Below, in pieces: positions 21,021 through 29,587 of a DNA stretch of 64,000 bases. This stretch comes from Lentibacillus sp. Marseille-P4043 (lineage in GTDB: Bacteria > Bacillota > Bacilli > Bacillales > Amphibacillaceae). The notes below the pieces were generated by a model. The model saw only the letters and a program-made list of their open reading frames with translations, did not search any database and had not been told where the DNA came from. The stretch is from the NCBI RefSeq assembly GCF_900258515.1, contig NZ_LT984884.1:2391353-2455352 (forward strand). The letters run 5' to 3'. Each line of letters starts with the position of its first letter. The first letter of the stretch is position 1. Both the position numbers and the translations under genes were made by a program.

Positions 21021-21876
21021 GTTCTAATTTAGTCTTAATGTGTTTTATATAGATTTTCAGTATATTGATATCACTGACTACACTGAGTGTCCGCGATCCA
21101 ACTACATCTTCAATTTCATTAAATAGCAGGCTGCCATCTTTGGCTATTAAAAAGTCAATCCCAACCATACCAAAGTCAAAGGAATGAATGATTTTGTTGA
21201 TCAACGCAATTTCGTGGGGTTTTAGCATATACCAAGTTGCTGAACCGCCTAATTTATAATTTGCACGGAAATCATTGGTGTTTTCCCGTAATACAGCACC
21301 AACAATTTCGTTGCCAACAACAAATACACGTACATCTTTTCCAAGTGAAACGTCACAGGATTGGATGATTACTTCATCTGTAGAGAGGGCAGCTAGACTA
21401 GTTTTCCAATCTTCTATATTACGAATATAATACACTTGCTTTCCACCCCTTCCACCAGTTTCTTTTAGGACAAAAGGAAAGGAAGCAGGTGGATTTGTTG
21501 ATAACGTATGTTTTTTGCTAAATATTGTATCTACCATAGGGATATGAAGATTGATGACATGGTGATGTGTTAATGCCTTATTATTACAGATTCTAGCTGT
21601 ATGAGAGGAGTTAAATACTGTCACTCCACATGCTTCTAAATGCAAACGTAATAATTGGTCAATAGTGCGAACCACCGTAAACTCAGGCAAGCGAACAGTT
21701 TTATTTTTATGGTGTATCACCCGTTGATTTTGGAAAATACCGATTGTAAGATCCTCACGTAATATTAATTCAAGATGTATTTCTTGTAAGCGTGCCTCTT
21801 CTATAAACCAATTAATATAGTCTCTATTCTGTTCTGCATCTGTTTCGCTATATACTAGCCAACCAGTCTGTTCCAC
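21001..21876 (-). CDS. RimK-like ATP-grasp ligase (paralogue 1)
   Basis: A 291-residue ATP-grasp protein of the RimK/LysX type, expected to ligate an amino acid to a carboxylate using ATP. The N-terminal start EQTGWLVYSE parallels the next gene. Seen: the flexible Gly loop KETGGRGGKQVYYI, the acceptor-side segment SLGKDVRVFVVGNEIVGA with NDFRANYKLGG, and the metal-binding end GIDFLIAKDGSLLFNEIEDVVGS. The usual EIN metal triad here reads EIE. GTG start. It lies in the same orientation as the neighbouring paralogue, with a repeat element between them. The substrate is unknown. Confidence 0.85.
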   Translation of the reverse strand: MEQTGWLVYSETDAEQNRDYINWFIEEARLQEIHLELILREDLTIGIFQNQRVIHHKNKTVRLPEFTVVRTIDQLLRLHLEACGVTVFNSSHTARICNNKALTHHHVINLHIPMVDTIFSKKHTLSTNPPASFPFVLKETGGRGGKQVYYIRNIEDWKTSLAALSTDEVIIQSCDVSLGKDVRVFVVGNEIVGAVLRENTNDFRANYKLGGSATWYMLKPHEIALINKIIHSFDFGMVGIDFLIAKDGSLLFNEIEDVVGSRTLSVVSDINILKIYIKHIKTKLEQKRNPL

Positions 21877-21963
21877 GATTAATCAGCCTCGCTTTTTTTT
21901 ACATTTGGCTTTTTAAAGTATGTTTTCAAAAAGATTGATGTTTTTTACACAAAAAAAATAAAA

Positions 21964-22079
21964 TGCGATGTAACTAAGAAATTGCTCATCCGCCGTTCCG
22001 GAAAGCGAAGTGTATTTCCGGAACGACAGTCCGTCATCCTATTCTACGTCGCAGTTTCTATCAACTACGAAATTAAAAA
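21964..22079 (+). repeat. Copy A of the gatagaaactgcg-type repeat
   Basis: Shares two long words with the copy at 49324-49467: the core ggaaagcgaagtgtatttcc and the end cgcagtttctatcaactacg, which continues aaattaaaaa. The 5' terminal inverted repeat is missing, so this copy is 5'-truncated. The core is itself partly palindromic (ccggaaa with tttccgg). It lies between the two ATP-grasp genes. No transposase is nearby. Confidence 0.8.
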
Positions 22080-22142
22080 GCAATTAACATTTTGAAAAGA
22101 GCTTATGGGAAAGAGTCAGTTTCCGGGAATAGTTTTCGGACT

Positions 22143-23030
22143 TTAAAAGGTATTCTTGATATAACTAATAATATAATCAGCAACATCAATGTTTGTGCAG
22201 TTATACATATTACGAATATGCGCATTAGAGTTGATTTCACAAATGATTGGATTATTATCTGGTCCAAATAATAAATCAACTCCTGCAAAATCGGCACCTA
22301 TCGCCTTTGTTGCAGCTACAGCTATTTCTTTTTCCCGTTCAGCCGGTTGATAAGCTTGCATCGTACCACCCGCTGTTACATTCGCTCTAAAATCATCTGA
22401 CGCATGTCGGGTCATTGCTGCGACAACTTCATCGCCAACTACGTGTAAGCGCATATCCTTGCCATAACTTGTGGTGATTAATTCTTGAAAGACAAATGGC
22501 TTATCGTCTATTTCTTTTATTTTAGCAACCATTTCCGCTTTTGTATGCACCAAATAAACTTGTTCACCAAATGATCCGTAAGCTTCTTTGAGGATCATCG
22601 GAAACCCGAATTCGTCGATTACCTGTTGGAAATTGTCTAGTTCCAAATCTCCTGAACCCGGAAATCGTTTTGGGGCTATAATTGTTTTCGGAATTGGCAA
22701 ATGATGTTGCGCCAAAATTTGGTACGTTGCAATTTTGTTGTCACTTATTTCAATTGTTTTGGCACAATTAAAAACCCGAATACCTAGTAATTCTAATTGT
22801 TTAGCTAAATAAATGTCTTTATCGGTAAAAATAACAAAGTCGGGTAACAACCGTTCGCCGATAATAGTGAGTTTGTTGTCTCCTAAATAGGAAAAAAGTT
22901 CACTGTTTTTGTATATCGTCGTTTTGATCCCTTGTTTTGATGCCGCGCTTTGTAGCCACTTGGCAAAATCAAGAAATTTAGTTCCAGTCAATTGTCCGTT
23001 ATAAATGATCCATCCGTTTTTGTTCAACAA
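22143..23030 (-). CDS. RimK-like ATP-grasp ligase (paralogue 2)
   Basis: A 295-residue paralogue of the gene at 21001-21876. The start NKNGWIIYNG, the Gly loop KEAYGSFGEQVYLV, the acceptor region SYGKDMRLHVVGDEVVAAM, DDFRANVTAGG and the intact metal motif DLLFGPDNNPIICEINSN support an active RimK-family ligase. TTG start (two in tandem) after aaagga. It is divergent from folC across an 81-base gap. What it ligates cannot be told; alpha-glutamyl ligation is the family precedent. Confidence 0.87.
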   Translation of the reverse strand: MLNKNGWIIYNGQLTGTKFLDFAKWLQSAASKQGIKTTIYKNSELFSYLGDNKLTIIGERLLPDFVIFTDKDIYLAKQLELLGIRVFNCAKTIEISDNKIATYQILAQHHLPIPKTIIAPKRFPGSGDLELDNFQQVIDEFGFPMILKEAYGSFGEQVYLVHTKAEMVAKIKEIDDKPFVFQELITTSYGKDMRLHVVGDEVVAAMTRHASDDFRANVTAGGTMQAYQPAEREKEIAVAATKAIGADFAGVDLLFGPDNNPIICEINSNAHIRNMYNCTNIDVADYIISYIKNTF

Positions 23031-23061
23031 TTATTTTCCTTTCTATACATTGGATTGTTTT

Positions 23062-23070
23062 TGGTATACT
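23062..23070 (+). promoter_or_regulatory. Extended -10 promoter candidate for folC
   Basis: TGGTATACT at 23062-23070 is a perfect extended -10 in the 81-base divergent gap, about 40 bases before the folC ATG. No good -35 is seen. Confidence 0.55.
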
Positions 23071-23111
23071 TAATATACGATTTGATAATTTATCGGAAAA
23101 GCGGTGTACAT

Positions 23112-24392
23112 ATGTTTGAAAACTTTCAGCAAGTACAAAATTTTTTTGCGAACAGGAAAAAGTTCGGTATAAAACCAGGTCTTGATAGAATGAAGCGTTT
23201 GTTACAATTACTCGACAATCCACAAAATAAACTGAATGCGATTCATGTTGCTGGGACTAATGGGAAAGGTTCAACCATTAATTATGTAAAGGATGCATTA
23301 AGGTTTAATGGTTACCATGTTGGCGTTTTTACATCTCCGAGCCTTGATGGTTTAACCGGACATGTTTTATTAGATGATCAGGCAATTCCGGAAAAAACGT
23401 TTATTTCTTTAGTAGAGGAAATGTATCCTGCCATACAAGAGTTGGATAATGCAAATAATCATCCTACTGAATTTGAAATTATCACGGCACTTGCATTTGT
23501 TTATTTTGTTGATCGAGTTGACTTTGCCTTAATTGAAACAGGGATGGGAGGCTTGCAAGATACGACAAATTGTTTCACTCCCATGTTATCCATTATAACA
23601 AATGTAGCGAGGGATCATATTGCTTTTTTAGGAGACACGATAAAAGAGATTGCCCATCATAAAGCAGGAATCATAAAAAGAAATATTCCTGTCATTGTTG
23701 GTGAAATGGATCAGGAAGCATTAGCTGTAATGAAGCATAAGGCGATGTCACTTCATGCACCATTTTATCAATTTGCCAAAGAATTTAAGATGAAATCTCT
23801 TGAACAATCAGCCTATGGACAACGTTTTGAATGGACCAACACAACAACCAAAATGAATGTATCGTTAAACATGAATGGTAACCACCAACAAATGAATGCG
23901 TCTCTGGCAATGATGGCATTGGTATTAGTAGAGAGGTATGATTATTCGATTAACTGGGATAAGGCCCTAGCTGGAATTCATCAATCACAACTGCCTGGTA
24001 GATTTGAATTGGTACATCATAACCCAACGATCATTATTGATGCTGCACATAATACAGCGGGAATTCAATCATTTATTCAAACTGTATTACAAAATTATGC
24101 AGACAGAGAAAGGTATTTAATTTTTGCGGGTTTCAGAGATAAAGAATTGGATCGGATGTTAAATCAGTTGAGTGCGCATTTTACACAAATTACGTTAACG
24201 ACATTTGACCATTCTAGGGCAGAATCTGTGGAGGCTTTATATCATTCCGCTTCGTTTAAGAACAAATTAATAAACAAGGACTGGCTTAATGCAATTGCTG
24301 ATATAAGTAATAAACCTTCTAATGCCTGCTATTTTATTACTGGGTCATTTCATTTTATTTCGTTAGTTAGGAAATATTTTGTAAAAAACTAG
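23112..24392 (+). CDS. folC: Folylpolyglutamate synthase / dihydrofolate synthase
   Basis: Adds glutamates to folates and forms dihydrofolate from dihydropteroate. The 426 residues include the Mur-ligase-type P-loop HVAGTNGKGST, the TSPSLDGLTGHVLLD segment and ETGMGGLQDTTN. The ATG at 23112 (MFENFQQVQNFF) was chosen; the frame is open 40 codons further upstream but that runs through the divergent promoter. The ribosome site (gcggtg) is weak. It follows valS in B. subtilis; here the two are separated by the reverse-strand ligase pair. Confidence 0.96.
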   Translation: MFENFQQVQNFFANRKKFGIKPGLDRMKRLLQLLDNPQNKLNAIHVAGTNGKGSTINYVKDALRFNGYHVGVFTSPSLDGLTGHVLLDDQAIPEKTFISLVEEMYPAIQELDNANNHPTEFEIITALAFVYFVDRVDFALIETGMGGLQDTTNCFTPMLSIITNVARDHIAFLGDTIKEIAHHKAGIIKRNIPVIVGEMDQEALAVMKHKAMSLHAPFYQFAKEFKMKSLEQSAYGQRFEWTNTTTKMNVSLNMNGNHQQMNASLAMMALVLVERYDYSINWDKALAGIHQSQLPGRFELVHHNPTIIIDAAHNTAGIQSFIQTVLQNYADRERYLIFAGFRDKELDRMLNQLSAHFTQITLTTFDHSRAESVEALYHSASFKNKLINKDWLNAIADISNKPSNACYFITGSFHFISLVRKYFVKN

Positions 24393-24487
24393 GCATTATG
24401 ATATATTTTTATTATCAGAAATTTTTCATTTAATAAGTATATATACCTAGTAGAGAAAATGGATTATCAGTCCTTGATAGGAGTTGC

Positions 24488-26221
24488 ATGGCGAATATGG
24501 TAACAAGAAAAAGTACAATTATGCTCTGGGGTTTTTGCCTTATACTATGGCCGTTGGTATTATGGTTGTCACATGAATATTATTTTTTAAATATGGAAGG
24601 TCATCTGACAGATATAATTTTATTTGCCATTTTTATGTGTGTTGTTTCTTTGTTTCCTATCATAATCAACAATCAACCCGTATTTTTCGTTAATGGGATT
24701 AGTATTGTCGTATTCCTGTCATTTGGACTGTTTGTAGAAATTATCTTAACGCAAATAGCAGTTTTATTAGTGTTAAAAGTAGATAAAAAAGAACTCTATC
24801 GTATTCCATTAAATATGATTATGTTTTTGGCTGTCTCCGTGACATCCGCGGCAGTATTTTGGTTGCTTGGAGGGAATCATCAAACATTTGATTATCGTGA
24901 TAGTACAGATATCATAGCTGTTTTTGGATATGCTATTTCAACTTTTATCGTTAACCAATCTATTATTAAATTATTTCGTCGCTTTTTATTTAAACAAAAA
25001 ATGAGGTTTTTTGATAAAGGGCTAGTATGGGAACTTACATCTTCATTGCTTGTTATACCCGTGGGATTAGTTTTAGCAGTGTTGTATACGGAGATTGGGA
25101 TGGCAGCGATTTTTTATATGGGGATCCCTATTGTAAGTATTTCCGTTATATTAAGACTGCTCTATTCCTATCAGCAAATTAACAGGTATTTGGAGCGAAC
25201 AGGACAAATTGGTCACCAATTAACAAAACGATTAGAGATAGAAGAAGTTTATGATGTATTTATACAAGAATTAGGTAATTTAATACAGGTAGACTATGCA
25301 TATATTTATGTAACAAATAATAATGAATACCTGAAATTAGAACGGCTGTATGACGGCAATAAAAAAGTGAATATAACCGCTGATTACGAACGAGTGGACC
25401 GAGACGAGGTCTTTAGTGGAAAGGTTTGGTCAATAGAAAGGCCAATTACTTTTGGGAAGGCGAAGGAATGGTCAACGATTAACAATGAAAAAATACCATT
25501 ACATATAGAAAGCGTTTTGTCATTACCTGTGGAATATGACAATGACGTAATTGGTGTCGTAACCCTTGTTTCAAAACAGAAAAAGGCATTTGAGAAATAC
25601 CATTTCCGAATTTTGGACATCCTAACAAACTATTTGGGAGTGGCGATTGAAAATGCTAAAAACTATGAAGAAACCAAATCAAAAAGTGAACGAGATAGCT
25701 TAACAGGCCTCTATAATTATCGATATTTAGAGAATCAAATGGAACATTATTATCAAGTGCTACCCTTAGATCAAAGTGAAATAGCTTCTCTAATCATTTT
25801 GGATATTGATCATTTTAAAACAATAAACGACAGCTATGGTCATGAATCAGGAAATGAAATACTTTGTCAAATTGCAAATCGGCTAACTGAATTGTTTTAT
25901 GAGCATGCAATAATAGCACGTTACGGAGGTGAGGAGTTTGTTGTTTTTCTTCCGGAAACTGATTTAACGGAGGCAGTCCAACTTGCAGAATCATTACGTG
26001 TCAATATTGCTTCGATCCCATTTATTCTTAGAGAGCATATTTTAGACTATAATAATAGTACTGAAGTATCAATTACCGCAAGTCTCGGTGTCGCTACATA
26101 CCCATTACATTGTGAATCCCACAGTGAGTTAATTCGTCACGCTGATCGAGCGATGTATATTGGAGCAAAGCGGAAGGGTCGCAATAAAGTAGCTGTTTAC
26201 GAAGAATTGCAGACATTGTAA
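24488..26221 (+). CDS. Membrane GAF-GGDEF diguanylate cyclase
   Basis: A 577-residue protein predicted to make cyclic di-GMP. Order: five or six membrane helices in the first 225 residues, a GAF-like sensor (about 245-395, with EEVYDVFIQELGNLIQVDYA and SVLSLPVEYDNDVIGVVTLV), then GGDEF (about 410-575) with the active site RYGGEEFVVFLPE near residue 480. The product-inhibition I-site RxxD is absent: the positions read Y and A. It lies between folC and the SpoIIB-like gene, where B. subtilis has comC. The ribosome site ataggag is four bases from the ATG; an ATG at 24497 is an alternative. Confidence 0.93.
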   Translation: MANMVTRKSTIMLWGFCLILWPLVLWLSHEYYFLNMEGHLTDIILFAIFMCVVSLFPIIINNQPVFFVNGISIVVFLSFGLFVEIILTQIAVLLVLKVDKKELYRIPLNMIMFLAVSVTSAAVFWLLGGNHQTFDYRDSTDIIAVFGYAISTFIVNQSIIKLFRRFLFKQKMRFFDKGLVWELTSSLLVIPVGLVLAVLYTEIGMAAIFYMGIPIVSISVILRLLYSYQQINRYLERTGQIGHQLTKRLEIEEVYDVFIQELGNLIQVDYAYIYVTNNNEYLKLERLYDGNKKVNITADYERVDRDEVFSGKVWSIERPITFGKAKEWSTINNEKIPLHIESVLSLPVEYDNDVIGVVTLVSKQKKAFEKYHFRILDILTNYLGVAIENAKNYEETKSKSERDSLTGLYNYRYLENQMEHYYQVLPLDQSEIASLIILDIDHFKTINDSYGHESGNEILCQIANRLTELFYEHAIIARYGGEEFVVFLPETDLTEAVQLAESLRVNIASIPFILREHILDYNNSTEVSITASLGVATYPLHCESHSELIRHADRAMYIGAKRKGRNKVAVYEELQTL

Positions 26222-26362
26222 GCAGAAATCTCTATTATTCTAGCCTTTTCTTGCTTTTTGCAAATTTATGTTGAACATTTTTAAACAAGACTGACAAAAC
26301 TCGCCTTACTTTTTAACAGACCTATGCTAGAGTGTAAAAAAGTAGCAAAGTGAGGGGAGTAA

Positions 26363-27265
26363 ATGACTGAAAAAAAGCCACCAATCATACGGATGAACGG
26401 TAAAAAGACAAAAACAAACAGGAACAATGACTTGAAGAAAAAGAGTATGATTCACCATGAACATGCCTCCGCATTGGAAGATTCAGATAAAAACGAACGA
26501 ATTCCGACATTTGATAGAAACCATTCCCTTGATGAATATGATAGAAAATACGCAGCAAATATAAAAAAGCTGGGAAACGTTAAGCCGATTATTGTTGCAG
26601 CAGTTTCTGCTGTTGTAATTGGTATTTGCTTAGGGATTATTATGTTGAATATGTTTGATGGAATTGATGACGGGACTAATAGTGAAATAGAACATACAAC
26701 GGCTTCAAATACGGATACAAATACACAGGATTCAGAGCAAACTTTATCTAGCATTACGTTACAACCAATTCATGCCTTTGTGTTACAGGCAGGTGTTTTT
26801 TCGACCGAAGCAAATGCATCGCAGTGGTCTGAAAAATACCAGAAAGCCGGGTTTCCAACTACTATTTGGCAAAGAGATGATCAATTTTTCTTACTAGCAG
26901 GTATTGCCGAGACGAAGAAACAAGCGGAGTCGCTAAAAGCAAATTTTGCTGATTTTGATATTTATGTAAAAGAGTGGAATACGAAGGAAACGGAAAAACA
27001 GTTTACTCAGCCAGGGAATGAATGGATCTCGTCATTTGCTGAATTGTGGCATGAATCATTAAAAACCATAAGTGCTCAAGAAACTGTATCGGCAGAAGCA
27101 TGGCAAAATTTGCTTGATGGTTACCCGAAACAGGCAGAAAAATTGTCACCGTTCTTTGAGCAAATAAGTGATTCGCGCAAAAAATTTGAGGGTACGAATA
27201 TGGCAAATGAGCAAATTTTCCTCATAGACCAATGGCGTCAATTTGAATTGCATGTGTTAAATTAA
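26363..27265 (+). CDS. spoIIB: SpoIIB-like SPOR-domain protein
   Basis: A 300-residue bitopic membrane protein: a basic, charged cytoplasmic N-terminus, one membrane helix (IIVAAVSAVVIGICLGIIML, about 74-93), a Thr/Ser/Asp linker, and a SPOR-like domain (FVLQAGVFSTEANASQWSEK to about 200) that would bind septal peptidoglycan. B. subtilis spoIIB, which helps septal thinning during engulfment, lies at this place before maf and radC. Here maf is missing and a palindromic repeat follows. The symbol rests on synteny and architecture. Confidence 0.75.
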   Translation: MTEKKPPIIRMNGKKTKTNRNNDLKKKSMIHHEHASALEDSDKNERIPTFDRNHSLDEYDRKYAANIKKLGNVKPIIVAAVSAVVIGICLGIIMLNMFDGIDDGTNSEIEHTTASNTDTNTQDSEQTLSSITLQPIHAFVLQAGVFSTEANASQWSEKYQKAGFPTTIWQRDDQFFLLAGIAETKKQAESLKANFADFDIYVKEWNTKETEKQFTQPGNEWISSFAELWHESLKTISAQETVSAEAWQNLLDGYPKQAEKLSPFFEQISDSRKKFEGTNMANEQIFLIDQWRQFELHVLN

Positions 27266-27273
27266 TATGGTTA

Positions 27274-27416
27274 CAAAAGCAGGTATAAAAAAGATGTTCA
27301 AAAAATCACCAAATGATAAACGGCAGATCTTTCCGTTGATGACTAGGAACCTAGTTAACTTAATCGTTGATTTGCTGACTTTTTGAACAGACATTTTTAG
27401 CAAATACCTGTTTTTG
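27274..27416. repeat. Long palindromic repeat between spoIIB-like gene and radC
   Basis: The 143-base block folds on itself: outer arms caaaagcaggtat and atacctgtttttg; inner arms tgttcaaaaaatcaccaaat (from 27295) and the complement of atttgctgactttttgaaca (ending 27389). It also has the inner hairpins aacgg/ccgtt and ctaggaacctag. The tgttcaaaaa ends match the element at 44615-44759. It may also act as the terminator of the preceding gene. The rest of the 305-base gap shows nothing else recognisable. Confidence 0.82.
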
Positions 27417-27570
27417 TATTTTCGGGAATAAAGCCTGATGCAAAATGTCATTTCCCCTTGGTAGATATTCCGATTTTATTGGCTGAAACCCTCATGAAAT
27501 CACAATTTTACCAAGTTGTTGAAACTCCTCATAATCGCTAATATAGGATTATTAAATATAAGGGGGAAAA

Positions 27571-28263
27571 ATGATGACAACTTCATCGATTATGATTAAA
27601 GATGTACCAAAAGAAGATAGACCAAGAGAGCGCTTATTGAAGCTTGGGGCAAGCCATCTATCCAATCAGGAATTGTTTGCGATTTTACTCGGCAGTGGAA
27701 CAAGAGAAGAGTCTGTAATGGCCCTATCACAACGGTTATTGATGCATTTTGAAGGATTGAGTTTATTAAAGGATGCAACGATAGAAGAACTAACTGCAAT
27801 TAAAGGGATTGGTACAGCTAAGGGTGTTTTGCTTCTTTCTGCAATTGAAATAGGAAACAGATTGAATCAATATAAGCCAAGCGATCGGTATGTCATCCGT
27901 TCACCAGAAGATGGGGCAGATTACATTATGGAGGAAATGCGCGGGTTAAATCAGGAACATTTTGTTGTTTTATTCCTTAATACGAAGAATCAGATTATCC
28001 ATAGACAGACCATTTTTATCGGCAGCCTCAATGCCTCTATCGTACACCCCAGAGAAGTTTATCGGGAAGCGGTTAAACGTTCAGCAGCTTCCATAATTTG
28101 TGCACATAACCACCCTTCCGGAGACCCCAGTCCTTCCCAAGAGGATATTCATGTAACAAGACGATTGGTTGAATCAGGAAAAATGATTGGGATTGAGCTT
28201 TTAGACCACATCGTTATTGGAGATCGAAAGTTTGTGTCATTAAAAGAAAAAGGTTATTTGTAG
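27571..28263 (+). CDS. radC: RadC/YsxA, JAB-domain protein of the DNA-repair-associated family
   Basis: A 230-residue protein with an N-terminal UPF0758 helix-hairpin-helix (LTAIKGIGTAKG) and a C-terminal JAB/MPN metalloprotease-like domain with the metal motif HNHPSGDPSPSQED. The family was once linked to DNA repair; its true function is unsettled. Two ATGs at 27571 and 27574 follow aggggg; the second has better spacing (7 bases). Next gene is mreB, as in Bacillus. Confidence 0.95.
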   Translation: MMTTSSIMIKDVPKEDRPRERLLKLGASHLSNQELFAILLGSGTREESVMALSQRLLMHFEGLSLLKDATIEELTAIKGIGTAKGVLLLSAIEIGNRLNQYKPSDRYVIRSPEDGADYIMEEMRGLNQEHFVVLFLNTKNQIIHRQTIFIGSLNASIVHPREVYREAVKRSAASIICAHNHPSGDPSPSQEDIHVTRRLVESGKMIGIELLDHIVIGDRKFVSLKEKGYL

Positions 28264-28330
28264 GTGAATTCCTATTAGAGGATTTTAAACACTCACTACT
28301 ATAACACTATCTATTTTTTGTTTTTTTTCG

Positions 28331-28336
28331 TATAAT
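28331..28336 (+). promoter_or_regulatory. Candidate -10 element upstream of mreB
   Basis: A consensus TATAAT 200 bases before mreB, following a poly-T tract; no clear -35. A hairpin lies just downstream at 28354-28398. Confidence 0.35.
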
Positions 28337-28353
28337 ATGATAGACACTACGCA

Positions 28354-28398
28354 AATAGGCGCCATTTTTCAATCTGGTTGTTGAAATTGGCGCTTATT
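28354..28398 (+). repeat. Hairpin in the mreB leader
   Basis: aataggcgcca pairs with tggcgcttatt (one mismatch), and the adjacent ttttcaa with ttgaaa extends the stem. No T run follows, so it is not a typical terminator. It would lie in the 5' leader if the TATAAT at 28331 is used. Confidence 0.6.
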
Positions 28399-28535
28399 AT
28401 GATTAAAAAAATGTACTAAACACGATTATTACGTGTTAAAATAAAGGTTAGTCTACATTGCAAAACGTTAAATTAATCGCTATAGTTGAAGCTACATACA
28501 ACTAATGAATGGCTTGTTTGGAAAGGGAGATTTTT

Positions 28536-29576
28536 TTGGGACGATTCAGTTTTTCACAGGATTTAGGAATAGATTTGGGAACAGCAAACACACTTGTTTT
28601 TGTAAAAGGTAAAGGTGTTGTTTTAAGAGAACCATCAGTTGTAGCAAAGAACATTGAAACAGGTGAAATAGAAGCGGTGGGAAGTTCGGCACGCAATATG
28701 ATCGGCAGAACACCTGGAAATATTTCTGTGATTCGCCCGATGAAAGACGGGGTGATTGCCGATTATGATACAACAGCTGTCATGATGAAATATTATATAA
28801 AAAAGGCCATGCGAAATCGCTCCATGTTTGCTAAAAAGCCAAACGTGATGATTTGCGTGCCATCAGGTATTACGATGGTTGAAGAACGAGCGGTTATTGA
28901 TGCTACAAAACAAGCAGGTGCAAAAGATGCCTTCCCAATTGCTGAACCATTTGCTGCAGCAATCGGATCAGGATTACCTGTTTGGGAACCTACTGGCAGT
29001 ATGATTGTCGATATTGGTGGTGGTACGACCGAGGTTGCCGTTATTTCCTTAGGTGGGATTGTTACAAGCCAATCTATTCGTACCGCTGGTGATGATATGG
29101 ATGAAGCAATTATTCAATATATTCGAAAAACGTATAATTTAATGATCGGTGAGCGATCTGCCGAATCAATTAAACTGGACGTGGGAACAGCTGGCGAGGT
29201 TCTAGACAATGAAGAAATGGATATACGCGGGCGGGATATGTTAACGGGTTTGCCAAAGACCATTTCCATTACGGCTCAGGAAATTGCTGGCTCATTAGCT
29301 GATACGGTTGAGGAAATCGTGAATGCTGTGAAAAGCACACTGGAGAAAACACCGCCAGAACTCGCAGCCGATATTATGGATCGCGGGATTGTCCTTACCG
29401 GTGGAGGATCATTATTACGGAATTTAGATCAAGTCATAAGTGATGAGACAAAAATGCCTGTATTTGTAACGGAAGATGCGCTTGATAGTGTGGCAATTGG
29501 TACAGGTAAATCATTAGAATACATTCAACATTTCCGCAGCCATCCGAATGTGTCATCTCGTCCTACTATTGAATAG
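28536..29576 (+). CDS. mreB: Rod shape-determining protein MreB
   Basis: Actin-like ATPase whose membrane filaments steer lateral wall synthesis. Phosphate-1 [27 protein letters not shown] (phosphate-2) and the adenosine motif [13 protein letters not shown] are intact. A TTG at 28536 was chosen because aaagggaga lies six bases before it; an ATG at 28509 would add nine unrelated residues and has no site. About 346 residues. First gene of mreBCD-minCD. Confidence 0.97.
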   Translation: MGRFSFSQDLGIDLGTANTLVFVKGKGVVLREPSVVAKNIETGEIEAVGSSARNMIGRTPGNISVIRPMKDGVIADYDTTAVMMKYYIKKAMRNRSMFAKKPNVMICVPSGITMVEERAVIDATKQAGAKDAFPIAEPFAAAIGSGLPVWEPTGSMIVDIGGGTTEVAVISLGGIVTSQSIRTAGDDMDEAIIQYIRKTYNLMIGERSAESIKLDVGTAGEVLDNEEMDIRGRDMLTGLPKTISITAQEIAGSLADTVEEIVNAVKSTLEKTPPELAADIMDRGIVLTGGGSLLRNLDQVISDETKMPVFVTEDALDSVAIGTGKSLEYIQHFRSHPNVSSRPTIE

Positions 29577-29587
29577 GTTGTGTTTTT

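Noticed and set aside
22992..23111. 40-codon N-terminal extension of folC
   Set aside because: It runs through the divergent start of the ATP-grasp gene and the folC promoter candidate.
27257..27451. Reverse 64-codon ORF between the spoIIB-like gene and radC
   Set aside because: It is the palindromic repeat read in one frame.
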